Source: Actinomycetospora chibensis (GTDB taxonomy: Bacteria; Actinomycetota; Actinomycetes; Mycobacteriales; Pseudonocardiaceae). Taken from it: a stretch of DNA of 64,000 nt. Position 1 is the stretch's first letter. Each line of letters starts with the position of its first letter. The stretch spans positions 62,001 through 126,000 of the forward strand of contig NZ_JAQZAM010000014.1 of assembly GCF_028737215.1 (NCBI RefSeq). Direction: 5' to 3'. The notes under the pieces were generated by a model. It made no database searches. It was not told where the DNA came from and saw nothing but the letters and a program-made list of their open reading frames with translations. A program made the translations under genes and the position numbers. This document shows positions 24,107-34,200 of the stretch, piece after piece.

Positions 24107-25863
24107 GTCGGCACTCCGAGGGTCGGGGTCGGGAGGTCGGTGATCATCCGTAGCGCGCCCGGGGCGTCGGCGGGCACGGCGGGGTGTTTCGGGGCGACGG
24201 GCGTGATACGGCGGTAGGGCTCGCCGGGAGCGGGTCGCGGGTCGGTCTCCCCGCGGTTGGGCCAGAGGGAGATGGCGCGCTCGGCGAGCGCGGTGATCGT
24301 CAGCGACGGGTTCACCCCGAGGTTCGCCGGCACCGTCGAGCCGTCGACGACGTGGACGCCCGGGTGGCCGTGCAGGCGGTGATAGGGGTCGACGACGCCC
24401 GTCGCCGGCGTCTCGGAGATCACCGCGCCGCCGAGGAAGTGCCCGGTGACCGGCACGTTGACCAGCGTCGAACTCGCGCCGACGGGGAAGCCGCCGATCC
24501 GGCGGGCGACACGCCGAGCGACGTCGTGGCCCGACGGGATCCACGCGGGGTTCGGCGTCCCGGCGCCCGGGCGAGAGGTGAGGCCCCGGAACAGGCGCCG
24601 CGGCCGCAGCGTCAGCGAGTTGTCCAGCGACTGCATCACCAGCAGCACGATCGACTGCTCCGCCCAGCGCCGCGGGCGGTGCAGGGCGCGCAGGGTCCGG
24701 CGCGAGCGCAGCACCTCGCCCGCGATCCGGCGCCACGACGGGCCGCGCGCGCCGAGCGTGCGGTCGTCCGTCGCCGTCGTGCCGTCGACGAGCACCGCCG
24801 AGAGCAGCGCGAGCAGGTTCGACCCGCGGCCGTAGCGCACCGGCTCGACGTGGGTGTGCGGGTCGGGGTGGATCGAGGAGGTGATGGAGACCCCGCGCGT
24901 GAAGTCGACGTCGTCGCGCGGGGCGCGCGCGGCGAGGATGGCCTCGGAGTTGGTGCGGGAGAGCTCGCCGAGCCGCGGGGAGACGCGCGGCAGGTCGCCC
25001 CGGCGCCGCATCCGGTGCAGCAGCCGCTGGCTGCCCAGCGCCGACGCCGCGACGACAACCTGGTCGGCCCGCAGCGTGCGCCGCCCGCCGGGACGCCCGG
25101 TGCGCCGCACGTCCACCTCGTAGCCGGAGGCACCGGACAGGTCACCGCTGCGCGGGCGGATGCGTGTCACCGTCGTCAGCGGGTGCACCCGGACCCCCGC
25201 CGCCTCGGCGAGGTGCAGGTAGTTCTTGACCAGCGTGTTCTTCGCGTCGTGCCGGCACCCGGTCATGCACTCGCCGCAGTGCAGGCACCCGTGGCGCGCG
25301 GGCCCCGCGCCGCCGAAGTACGGGTCGGGGACCTCCTCGCCCGGTTTCTCTCCCGCCCGCCCGGTGCCGAAGAAGACCCCGACGTCGGCGTGACCGAAGG
25401 TGTGGCCGACGCCCATCTCCTCGGCGACGTCGCGCATCACCTCGTCCGACGGCGAGACCCGCGGGTAGGTGGTGGCGCCGAGCATCCGCGTGGCCTGGTC
25501 GTAGGGCAGGTCGAGCTCGTCGGCCCAGTCGGTGATGTCACGCCACTGCGGGTCGTCGTAGAACGCGCGCCCCGGCCGGTAGAGCGTGTTGGCGTAGACC
25601 AGCGAGCCGCCGCCGACGCCGGCCCCCGAGAGCACGAGGACGTCGCGCAGGGGGTTCACCCGGAAGATGCCGAAGCAGCGGGCCCACGGGGCCCACAGGT
25701 AGTCGCGGAACTGCCAGGAGGTCGCGGGGAAGTCGCCGTCGGCGAACCGGCGCCCCGCCTCGAGCACCCCGACCCGGTACCCCTTCTCGGCCAGGCGCAG
25801 GGCGCTCACCGCGCCGCCGAAGCCCGAGCCCACCACCAGGACGTCGTAGTCCGGACCCGCCAT
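24103..25863 (-). CDS. GMC-type FAD oxidoreductase (cholesterol oxidase-like)
   Basis: 586 residues. The FAD fold opens with VVGSGFGGAVSALRLAEKGY and E in VLEAG. A Cys-rich loop CLHCGECMTGC is typical of the long bacterial GMC branch near cholesterol oxidases. The C-terminus carries GATGVVDPYHRLHGHPGVHVVDGSTVP with the expected His and Asn (NPSLTITA) positions. Possible substrates are sterols or long-chain alcohols. Start ATG 25863 is preferred over 25890. Divergent from the thiolase, with an operator-like repeat between. Confidence 0.87.
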   Translation of the reverse strand: MAGPDYDVLVVGSGFGGAVSALRLAEKGYRVGVLEAGRRFADGDFPATSWQFRDYLWAPWARCFGIFRVNPLRDVLVLSGAGVGGGSLVYANTLYRPGRAFYDDPQWRDITDWADELDLPYDQATRMLGATTYPRVSPSDEVMRDVAEEMGVGHTFGHADVGVFFGTGRAGEKPGEEVPDPYFGGAGPARHGCLHCGECMTGCRHDAKNTLVKNYLHLAEAAGVRVHPLTTVTRIRPRSGDLSGASGYEVDVRRTGRPGGRRTLRADQVVVAASALGSQRLLHRMRRRGDLPRVSPRLGELSRTNSEAILAARAPRDDVDFTRGVSITSSIHPDPHTHVEPVRYGRGSNLLALLSAVLVDGTTATDDRTLGARGPSWRRIAGEVLRSRRTLRALHRPRRWAEQSIVLLVMQSLDNSLTLRPRRLFRGLTSRPGAGTPNPAWIPSGHDVARRVARRIGGFPVGASSTLVNVPVTGHFLGGAVISETPATGVVDPYHRLHGHPGVHVVDGSTVPANLGVNPSLTITALAERAISLWPNRGETDPRPAPGEPYRRITPVAPKHPAVPADAPGALRMITDLPTPTLGVPT

Positions 25864-25961
25864 GGCCCCACCCTCGCGAGCCGTTGGCAACCTGTCAACG
25901 AGACTCGAACAACGCTACCGGCCAGTAACAGGAGGTCGGCAGCACGTTGACACGAGAGCAA

Positions 25962-25981
25962 AACAGTCCATCATGACTGTT
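25962..25981. promoter_or_regulatory. TetR-type operator candidate, site 3
   Basis: Perfect 7-bp inverted repeat AACAGTC ... GACTGTT with a 6-bp spacer, in the divergent promoter of the GMC and thiolase genes. It shares the TGACTGT half-site with the other three sites. Confidence 0.5.
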
Positions 25982-26024
25982 GAGAGCAGTCGGCTCACCA
26001 CGCGCGCGAAGGGACACCCCACCC

Positions 26025-27233
26025 GTGACCGAGGCATTCATCTACGACGCGCTCCGCACCCCTCGCGGCCGGGGCAAGGCCAGTGGTTCGCTGCACGCGA
26101 CCAAGCCCGTCTCGCTGGTCGTCGGACTCATCGACGAGCTGCGCAAGCGCAACCCGGAGCTCGACCCCGACAAGCTCGAGGACGTCGTCCTCGGCTGCGT
26201 GTCGCCGATCGGCGACCAGGGCGGCGACATCGCCAAGACCGCGGCCATCGCCGCGGGCCTGCCCGACCACGTCGGCGGCGTCCAGCTCAACCGCTTCTGC
26301 GCCTCCGGGCTCGAGGCCGTCAACCAGGCCGGGCAGCGCGTGCGCTCCGGCTTCGAGGACCTGATCGTCGCCGGCGGCGTCGAGTCGATGTCCCGCGTGC
26401 CCATGGCCTCCGACGGCGGCGCCTGGGCGATGGACCCGGAGACGAACCTCAAGACCTCGTTCGTCCCCCAGGGCATCGGCGCGGACCTCATCGCCACCCT
26501 CGAGGGCTTCAGCCGCGAGGACGTCGACGCCTACGCGCTCGAGTCGCAGACCCGGGCGGCGAAGTCGTGGGCCGACGGCGCCTTCGACCGCTCGATCGTG
26601 CCGGTGGTCGACCGCAACGGCCTGACCGTCCTCGACCGCGACGAGCACATGCGCGAGACGACGATGGAGGGCCTGGCCGGCCTCAAGCCCTCGTTCGCCG
26701 GCATCGGCGACATGGGCGGCTTCGACGCCGTGGCGCTGCAGAAGTACCACTGGGTCGAGGCCATCAACCACGTGCACCACGGCGGCAACAGCTCCGGGAT
26801 CGTCGACGGCGCCGCGCTGGTGCTGCTCGGCTCCGAGGAGGCCGGCAAGCAGAACGGCCTCACGCCGCGCGCCCGCATCGTCGGCACGGCCGTCTCCGGC
26901 GCCGACCCGACGATCATGCTCACCGGCCCGACGCCCGCGTGCGAGAAGGTGCTGGCCAAGGCCGGCATGACGGTCGACGACATCGACCTCCTCGAGATCA
27001 ACGAGGCCTTCGCCGCCGTGCCGATGAAGCTCATGAAGGACCTGGGCTTCCCGCACGAGCGCACCAACGTGGCCGGCGGCGCCATCGCGCTGGGCCACCC
27101 GCTGGGCGCCACCGGCGCCATGCTCGTCGGCACGATGGTCGACGAGCTCGAGCGCCGCGACCTGCGCCGCGCCCTGGTGACGCTGTGCATCGGCGGCGGC
27201 ATGGGCGTCGCGACGATCATCGAACGCGTCTGA
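26025..27233 (+). CDS. acetyl-CoA C-acyltransferase (thiolase, FadA-like)
   Basis: 402 residues. The acyl-accepting Cys is in [12 protein letters not shown]; the other active-site blocks are [25 protein letters not shown] with the catalytic His, and CIGGGMGVA with the second Cys. It performs the last, thiolytic step of beta-oxidation. GTG 26025 follows GAAGGGA at reasonable spacing. The FadB gene follows after 47 bp, so the two form the classical FadAB pair. Confidence 0.93.
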   Translation: MTEAFIYDALRTPRGRGKASGSLHATKPVSLVVGLIDELRKRNPELDPDKLEDVVLGCVSPIGDQGGDIAKTAAIAAGLPDHVGGVQLNRFCASGLEAVNQAGQRVRSGFEDLIVAGGVESMSRVPMASDGGAWAMDPETNLKTSFVPQGIGADLIATLEGFSREDVDAYALESQTRAAKSWADGAFDRSIVPVVDRNGLTVLDRDEHMRETTMEGLAGLKPSFAGIGDMGGFDAVALQKYHWVEAINHVHHGGNSSGIVDGAALVLLGSEEAGKQNGLTPRARIVGTAVSGADPTIMLTGPTPACEKVLAKAGMTVDDIDLLEINEAFAAVPMKLMKDLGFPHERTNVAGGAIALGHPLGATGAMLVGTMVDELERRDLRRALVTLCIGGGMGVATIIERV

Positions 27234-27280
27234 GCCACCCCGGAACGTCACCGACCAGCGAACGAGGAGTCAGTAGCGCA

Positions 27281-29449
27281 GTGTCCGAGAACATGTTCCG
27301 GTGGGAGGCCGACGGGGACGGCATCGTCACGCTGACGATGGACGACCCGACCGCCTCGGCCAACACGATGAGCGCCAAGTGGGGCGAGGACTTCGCCGCC
27401 ACGCTCGACCGTCTCGAGGCCGAGAAGGACTCGATCACGGGCGTCGTCCTGACCTCCGCGAAGAAGACCTTCTTCGCCGGCGGCAACCTCGACGACCTCG
27501 TGAAGTACACGAAGGCCGACGCGCAGAAGGTCTTCGACCAGTCGCAGGCGATCAAGGGTCTGCTGCGGCGCCTGGAGACGCTGGGCAGGCCCGTCGTCTC
27601 CGCGATCAACGGCGCGGCGCTGGGCGGCGGTCTCGAGATCGCCCTGGCGACGCACCACCGCATCGCCCTCGACGCGAAGGGCTCGAAGATCGGGCTCCCC
27701 GAGGTCACGCTGGGCCTGCTGCCCGGCGGTGGCGGCGTCGTGCGCGTCGTGCGCCTGCTCGGCCTGGCCGACGGCCTCATGAACGTGCTGCTGCAGGGTC
27801 AGCAGCGCAACCCGAAGGCCGCGCTCGAGGCCGGGCTGGTGCACGAGGTCGTCGACACCCCCGAGGAGATGATCTCCCGGGCGAAGCAGTGGGTGAAGGA
27901 CAACCCCGAGGCCGTCCAGCCCTGGGACCAGAAGAAGTACAAGATCCCCGGCGGCACGCCGTCGACGCCGTCGTTCGCGGCGAACCTGCCCGCGTTCCCG
28001 TCGAACCTGCGCAAGCAGCTCAAGAACGCTCCGATGCCGGCGCCGTACAGCATCATGTGCGCCGCGGTCGAGGGCTCGCAGGTCGACATCGACAACGCCG
28101 GTCAGATCGAGTCGCGCTACTTCGCCGACCTCGCCTGCGGCCAGGTGTCGACGAACATGACGCGCGCGTTCTTCTTCGACCTGCAGGCCATCAACAAGGG
28201 CGCCTCGCGCCCCGAGGGCTACGAGAAGCACAGCGCCCGCAAGGTCGTCGTGCTCGGCGCCGGGATGATGGGGGCGGGCATCGCGTACTCGTGCGCGATG
28301 TCGGGCCTCGAGGTCGTGCTCAAGGACGTCTCGCAGGAGAACGCGGACAAGGGCAAAGCGTACTCGCAGAAGATCCTGGACAAGGCCGTCTCGCGCGGCA
28401 AGCAGACCCAGGAGAAGGCCAACGAGGTGCTCGCGCGCATCACGCCGACCGCGGACGCCGCCGACGCGTCGGGCGCCGACCTCGTCATCGAGGCCGTGTT
28501 CGAGAGCCCCGACCTCAAGAAGCAGGTCTTCGCCGAGCTCATGCCCTACCTGGCGCCCGACGCGGTGCTCGGCTCGAACACCTCGACGCTGCCGATCACC
28601 GACCTCGCGACCGGCGTCGACCGGCCCGAGGACTTCATCGGCCTGCACTTCTTCTCGCCGGTCGACAAGATGCCGCTCCTGGAGATCATCCGCGGCGAGA
28701 AGACGAGCGACGCGACGCTGGCCAAGGCAGTCGACATCGCGCTGCAGATCAAGAAGACGCCGATCGTCGTCTCCGACAGCCGCGGGTTCTTCACCAGCCG
28801 CGTCATCGGCACGTTCATCAACGAGGCCGTGGCCATGCTCGGCGAGGGCGCCGCGCCGTCGTCGATCGAGCAGGCCGGCTCGCAGGCCGGCTACCCGGCC
28901 CCGCCGCTGCAGCTGATGGACGAGCTGACCCTCACGCTGCCGCAGCACATCCGCCAGGAGACCCGCAAGGGCGTCGAGGCCTCGGGCGGCACCTGGGTGG
29001 CGCACCCCTCGGAGGCCATCATCGACCGGATGGTCGAGCTCGGCCGCAAGGGCCGCTCCTCGGGTGCCGGGTTCTACGAGTACGACGAGTCCGGTAAGCG
29101 CACGCGCCTCTGGCCGGGCCTGTCCGACGAGTTCGGCGCGGCCACGGGCGACCTGCCGTTCGAGGACATGCAGGAGCGCATGCTCTTCGCCGAGGCCCTC
29201 GAGACCGTGAAGTGCTTCGACGAAGGTGTCCTGCACACCATCGCCGACGCCAACATCGGTTCGATCATGGGTATCGGCTTCCCGGCCTGGACCGGCGGCG
29301 TGGCGCAGTACATCGACGGCTACCCGGGCGGCCTGCCCGGCTTCGTCGAGCGTGCCCGCATCCTGGCCAAGGCCTACGGGGACCGCTTCGCGCCCCCGGC
29401 CTCGCTGGTCGAGAAGGCGGAGAAGGGCCAGTCCCTGCGCGGGGAGTGA
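27281..29449 (+). CDS. FadB-like 3-hydroxyacyl-CoA dehydrogenase / enoyl-CoA hydratase
   Basis: 722 residues. The N-terminal crotonase domain has the oxyanion blocks KKTFFAGGNLDD and NGAALGGGLEIALATHH, and the Glu pair region GLPEVTLGLLPGGGG. From about residue 320 the NAD fold VVVLGAGMMGAGIAYSCA begins the dehydrogenase domain, with the catalytic HFFSPVDKMPLLEI and two C-terminal helical domains. It hydrates and oxidises acyl-CoAs for the thiolase before it. GTG 27281 is the likely start; MSENMFRW is the resulting N-terminus. A strong terminator follows. Confidence 0.93.
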   Translation: MSENMFRWEADGDGIVTLTMDDPTASANTMSAKWGEDFAATLDRLEAEKDSITGVVLTSAKKTFFAGGNLDDLVKYTKADAQKVFDQSQAIKGLLRRLETLGRPVVSAINGAALGGGLEIALATHHRIALDAKGSKIGLPEVTLGLLPGGGGVVRVVRLLGLADGLMNVLLQGQQRNPKAALEAGLVHEVVDTPEEMISRAKQWVKDNPEAVQPWDQKKYKIPGGTPSTPSFAANLPAFPSNLRKQLKNAPMPAPYSIMCAAVEGSQVDIDNAGQIESRYFADLACGQVSTNMTRAFFFDLQAINKGASRPEGYEKHSARKVVVLGAGMMGAGIAYSCAMSGLEVVLKDVSQENADKGKAYSQKILDKAVSRGKQTQEKANEVLARITPTADAADASGADLVIEAVFESPDLKKQVFAELMPYLAPDAVLGSNTSTLPITDLATGVDRPEDFIGLHFFSPVDKMPLLEIIRGEKTSDATLAKAVDIALQIKKTPIVVSDSRGFFTSRVIGTFINEAVAMLGEGAAPSSIEQAGSQAGYPAPPLQLMDELTLTLPQHIRQETRKGVEASGGTWVAHPSEAIIDRMVELGRKGRSSGAGFYEYDESGKRTRLWPGLSDEFGAATGDLPFEDMQERMLFAEALETVKCFDEGVLHTIADANIGSIMGIGFPAWTGGVAQYIDGYPGGLPGFVERARILAKAYGDRFAPPASLVEKAEKGQSLRGE

Positions 29450-29477
29450 CCCGGTCGTCCTGAGGTGTCCTGAACCG

Positions 29478-29517
29478 AACGGCGCCCTCGCTGCTCCTGA
29501 GCAGCGGGGGCGCCGTT
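29478..29517 (+). terminator. terminator of the fadA-fadB operon
   Basis: Long hairpin: AACGGCGCC ... GGCGCCGTT outside and CGCTGCTC ... GAGCAGCG inside, ending in TTTCG. It starts 28 bp after the FadB stop. Bases 29518-29727 hold no gene and probably the promoter of the DUF1326 operon. Confidence 0.85.
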
Positions 29518-29727
29518 TCGTGTTTCCCGGGCGCCTCACTCCGTGCCCGAATGAGCATTCTCCGTGAGGTCCGGTTACTCGCGGAATGGGATCAGGTGCA
29601 CGAAGCGACAAATTTCGATCATTACCGGATTCTTCCCCCGATCGGCGCCTACGCCTCAGACTTCACCCAGACCACACTCGTCACGTCGACGACGATCCGC
29701 ACATCGTCGAGTCATCGGGGGGACGGC

Positions 29728-30369
29728 GTGACCTATCATTTTCGCGGCCATTTCATCGAGGCCTGCGACTGCTTCGAATTGTGCCCGTGCTGGGTGGACG
29801 ACAGCCCCGATGAGGGCCATTGCACCGGCCTCGTCGTCTGGGAGATCGAGGAGGGCACGATCGACGGCGAACCCGTCGACGGGCGCGCGGTCGCCGCGGT
29901 CACGAGCCACGGCCCGGCTCGTCGGGACAGCCGCGCGACCACGGTGCTGTTCATCGACGACGGCGCCGAGAATACCCAGTACACGGCCATCGACAAGGCG
30001 TTCCGGGGCGACCTCGTCCCTGATCGTCAGGACCCGTTGGGGGTCCTGATGTCGGTCACCGGCACGGTGCTCGAGACCGTGACCGCGCCGATCGCCGTCA
30101 GGACCACCTCCGGCGGGTGGTCGATCCGCATCGGCGACGTGGATTGTCCACTCGTCTCGGCGCACGGTGTCGCGCTCTCGTTCGAGGGGGAGACGGAGCC
30201 GTTGGAGATGAACCACACGGCGCTCCATCGTGAACTCCGGATCGTCGGCTCCTCGACCGCCCAACGCGGAGAGGAATTGCGCATTGCCGTTCCCGCGCTC
30301 CGTGGCGGTGGCTACATCGAGGCCGCTGCGCGGTCCGGAATGCGCGGTGGATTCGAGTACCGGTACTGA
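29728..30369 (+). CDS. DUF1326 domain protein
   Basis: 213 residues, beginning YHFRGHFIEACDCFELCPCW; the CDC ... CPC cysteines and a later Cys (GHCTG) are characteristic of DUF1326 and may bind metal. The rest is a beta-rich domain (DPLGVLMSVTGTVLE). GTG 29728 is preferred, with a run of G upstream; the longer frame to 29551 runs through non-coding-looking DNA. DUF1326 genes are repeatedly found next to DUF2182, as here, but the function is unknown. It opens a three-gene set with the membrane protein and the giant oxidase. Confidence 0.8.
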   Translation: MTYHFRGHFIEACDCFELCPCWVDDSPDEGHCTGLVVWEIEEGTIDGEPVDGRAVAAVTSHGPARRDSRATTVLFIDDGAENTQYTAIDKAFRGDLVPDRQDPLGVLMSVTGTVLETVTAPIAVRTTSGGWSIRIGDVDCPLVSAHGVALSFEGETEPLEMNHTALHRELRIVGSSTAQRGEELRIAVPALRGGGYIEAAARSGMRGGFEYRY

Positions 30370-30393
30370 TCGACGGTCGACGGAGGACACGTC

Positions 30394-31191
30394 ATGGCTG
30401 TCCGTACACCGCCCCGCCCCGATCGCCTTCCTCGTCCGACCCTCGCCGCGACCGTCGTGCTCGCCGTCGCAGCGGCGGCCTGGATCGGGACCGTCGCCGT
30501 CCACTCTCCCGGAGAGGCCCGCCACGGCCACCACGGCGTCGTGACGACGAGCACGACGACCGTCGCGATCTCGCTCGCCGGCTGGACCCTCATGGTCCTG
30601 GCGATGATGCTGCCGCCGGCCCTACCCCTCGTCGGCCTGCTCGGCCGACTCCTGAGCGGGCGCGGCCGGAGGGTGTCGCGCCTGTTCACCGCCGTCGCCG
30701 CGTTCGTCGGCGTCTGGACCGCCACGGGGGTCGTCCTGATCACGGGTGCTGCGGCACTCGATCTCGCGCTCGGCGCGGCGACCTCCACGGAGACGCGGGT
30801 CAGGATCGCCGGCGGCGTCGTCCTGCTCGCAGGGCTCTACCAGTTCACCCCGATCAAGAACGCGTGCCTGACGGCCTGCCGCACGCCGCGGTGGTTCGCC
30901 CTGCGTCTGTGGGGCCGGCATGGCCCGACCCGCGACGCGGCGGCGATCTCGGGCGCCTACGGCGTCTCCTGCGTCGGCTGCTGCTGGGCCCTCATGCTGC
31001 TCTGTCTCGGCACCGGTGCGCTCGCGCTCCCGGTGATGGTGGTGCTCACGATCGTCATGGCCGCCGAGCGCCTCGTTCCTGCGGCCCGCGCGGTGGCACG
31101 TGCGACCGGTCTGGTGCTCGTCCTCCTCGGCACCGTGCTGCTCGCCGATCTCCTCCCGCTCGGCCTGGTCCACCCACTCCTCGGCGCCTGA
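30394..31191 (+). CDS. DUF2182 family integral membrane protein (predicted metal-binding)
   Basis: 265 residues with about seven membrane segments. The family signatures are WTLMVLAMMLPP, YQFTPIKNACLTACRTP and GVSCVGCCWALMLLCLGTG, with paired cysteines placed in or near the membrane. A His-rich loop (EARHGHHG) follows the first segment. These residues make metal handling plausible, which suits the neighbouring multicopper oxidase. Start ATG 30394, 24 bp after DUF1326. Confidence 0.85.
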   Translation: MAVRTPPRPDRLPRPTLAATVVLAVAAAAWIGTVAVHSPGEARHGHHGVVTTSTTTVAISLAGWTLMVLAMMLPPALPLVGLLGRLLSGRGRRVSRLFTAVAAFVGVWTATGVVLITGAAALDLALGAATSTETRVRIAGGVVLLAGLYQFTPIKNACLTACRTPRWFALRLWGRHGPTRDAAAISGAYGVSCVGCCWALMLLCLGTGALALPVMVVLTIVMAAERLVPAARAVARATGLVLVLLGTVLLADLLPLGLVHPLLGA

Positions 31192-31214
31192 CGCCGCATC
31201 CGTCGGAGGCCCTC

Positions 31215-34200
31215 ATGCCCGACCGCTCCTACGACGTCACCGCGCTCGAGTTCCCGATCGTCTACACGCTCGACGGCGACCACGACCGCAACGGCCTGCT
31301 CTACGCCCCCACGACCCTCGTCCCGATCCTCCAGTGGGTCCGCGACGAGTGGCGGCGCGACGACGAGTGGCTCCCCGAGGCGCACCGGCGACAGCAGTTG
31401 ATCACGATGCTCGTCGACGGCCTCCGCCGCTACGAGGAGATGGAACGTCTCCTGCGCACCACGTTGGCCGCCCACGGTGACCTCCTCGCCCACCGCGGCG
31501 AGGTGATCGTCGCCGACGCGGTCGAGGAGGACGCCCAGGACCCGGCGATCCCCCCGGTGCGCCGGGAGATCGAACAGCACTACCGCACCACGGTGAACGA
31601 ACTGGCGACCATCCTCGACGAGCTCACCGACGGAGAGGTCCGCGAGGTCCACCGCGATCCGACCGAGCGCGCCCGGTGGCGGGCACGGTGGATCGACGCC
31701 GACACCGTCCTCCGTGGCGCGATCGCCGACCGCCTGGTCCAGATCGACAAGCTCTACGCCACCACCGGCCGGGCCCTGCTCGCCCAGCAGACCGGACTCG
31801 CCGCGACCGACGTCGACCGCTTGGTGCTCAACGACTTCATCGCCGACCTCGACGTCGCCGCCGTCGCTCCCGCTCAGGTCGCGGCGCGGGGGTCGTACGA
31901 CCGGGTCAATCCGCTTCGGCCCCTGCCTGCGGCACGCCCCCTCGTCCTGCGCGCGCGTGAGGGCGAGACGGTCGAGGTGACGCTCCGGAACGAGGTCCGA
32001 AGCCGTCACGTCGGTCTGCACCGCCAGGGCTCCGGTCTCGTCGGCGGCGTCCGGGAGGCCGACGGCGCCGCGGTCGGGCTGAACCCGTCGACGACGGCGG
32101 CGCCGCGGGGGCGGATCACCTACCGGTGGACCGCGGACACCGAAGGAGTCTGGCCGCTCAACGATCTCGCCGACGTCCGCGGCACCGAGGACGGCACCAA
32201 CGTGCACGGCCTCTTCGGGGTGCTACTGGTCGAACCGCCGGGAGCCACGTGGCGTGACCCGGAGACGGGCGAGGACGTCACCGGCTCCGACCTCGGGTGC
32301 ATGCTCGACGTCGACGTCTACCCGACCGCCGCCGAGGCCGCCTCCGAGCAGTACGTCGACCTCGCGACGGACGGGGACCACTGGCGTCCGCACCGTGAGT
32401 TCACGATCTTCATCCACGACGAGCCCGAGGTGCACAGCGCCCTGCACGTCGGAGGCGGCGAGCACACGGTGATGCCGCTGTCGTACCGCGCCGAGCCGAT
32501 GCCCAACCGCCTCCCCCACCGGATGCGGCAGTATGCCGCCGACACCCGGCGGCGTGACCGCGAGGAGGAGAACGGCACCGGACCCGGCTGGCACCGGCGG
32601 CCCGACACCAGCCCGCACGAGCTGCGGGCCGTCAAGCGTGAGATCAACACGCACACCCTCGCCGAGGAATTCTGGGTCGGGCGACGCGCGGACGGCTCGT
32701 GGATCGAACGGGTGGCGGGCGAGGAACAGCACCACAGCTCCTGGCTGTTCGGCGACCCCGTGACATCGATCCTCCGCGCCTATCAGGGCGATCCCTGTCG
32801 GGTGCGGCTCGTGCACGCGGGGATCAAGGAGACGCACGTCTTCCACCTGCACGTCCACCAGTGGCACGCGGTGCCGACCGACACGGCCGTCCCGAGTACG
32901 TGGCGACCGGGCGAGCCGCGCGGCTCCCAGCTCCTCGACTCGATCACCATCGGCCCACAGACCGGCTTCACGATCGATCCGCTCTACGGCTCGGGAAGCC
33001 GCCAGCGCGCCGTCGGCGACATCATCTGGCACTGCCACCTGTATCCCCACTTCCACCACGGCATGTGGGGCCTGTGGCGCAGCTTCGACCGCTTCGTTGA
33101 CGGTGAGCGCAACCTGCCCGACGGGAGCCCGTGCCCCCGGCTCGTGGCCCTCGAGGGCAACGAGCCCGAGCAGGGCGACCGCGTCGGCTTCCCGTGGTTC
33201 GTCGACGCCGGCGTGCCCCAGAAGGCGCCGCCGCCGCCGGCCGCGGCTCCGGACCAGGTCGGCGGTCGACGCCGCCTCCTCGCGCTGCGGGACGCCTCCC
33301 CGGAGGAGGAGGCCGCGTTCGCGCCGGGGGCCGACCAGCGACCGGGCGCGCCCTTCGTCGCCCTCGACGCGAAGGCCCACGACTGGGCCCATGCCGCTGG
33401 TGTGCCGGCGGCGGGCCGCGTGATCTCGTACGACGTGGCCGTCCGCGAGGAGCGGCTGGACTACAACCGCATCGGCTGGCACGACCACCACGGCCACTTC
33501 TACGAGCTGGGCGGCGTCAGCACCGTCGTCGGCGGCGTGCGGACGTCGCACCCCCTGCCGACGCGGAGCGGTCCTCGGGAACCGTTCTTCGTCCGCGCGA
33601 ACCACGGCGACGTCGTCGAGCTCCGCCTGCACAACGAGCTCGGGACCATCGGCGCCGACCACTTCGACGTGACGCAGCTCCCCGTCGAGTGCGGCCTGCA
33701 CGTCCACCTCGTCAAGTTCGACGTCCTGGCTGCGGACGGCTCCTCCACCGGCTGGAACTACCTGTCCGGGGCGAGCTGCAGGGAGGCGGTGCCGGGGGTG
33801 GGCGACGTCCCGCTCCCGGCCAACGTGAGCCTCCACCGGTGGGTGGTCGACGAGGAGTTCGGCCCGTGCTTCTTCCACGACCACCTCCTCGCGAACTACC
33901 GCCAGAAGCGCGGCCTGTTCGCCGCGCTCATCGCCGAGCCGCCGGGTGCCGAGTGGACCCTCGGTCCGGCCCTGGTCGAGGAGCTGCCGCCCGTGCAGGG
34001 CGCGCACGCGGAGCAGGACGCGCAGGAGGACGACGAGCGCAGGGCCGAGGGTCCGCTGCGCCCTGGGTTACGGGGAGCCGCCGAGGAGGACGCGGACGAG
34101 GTCCCCGCACCGTCGACGGAGGAGGACACCGCTCCCGTCACCGCCTGGATCGGAGCGAGCGCGATCGTCGAGCCCCTCGACGACAGCGACATCGGTCCGT

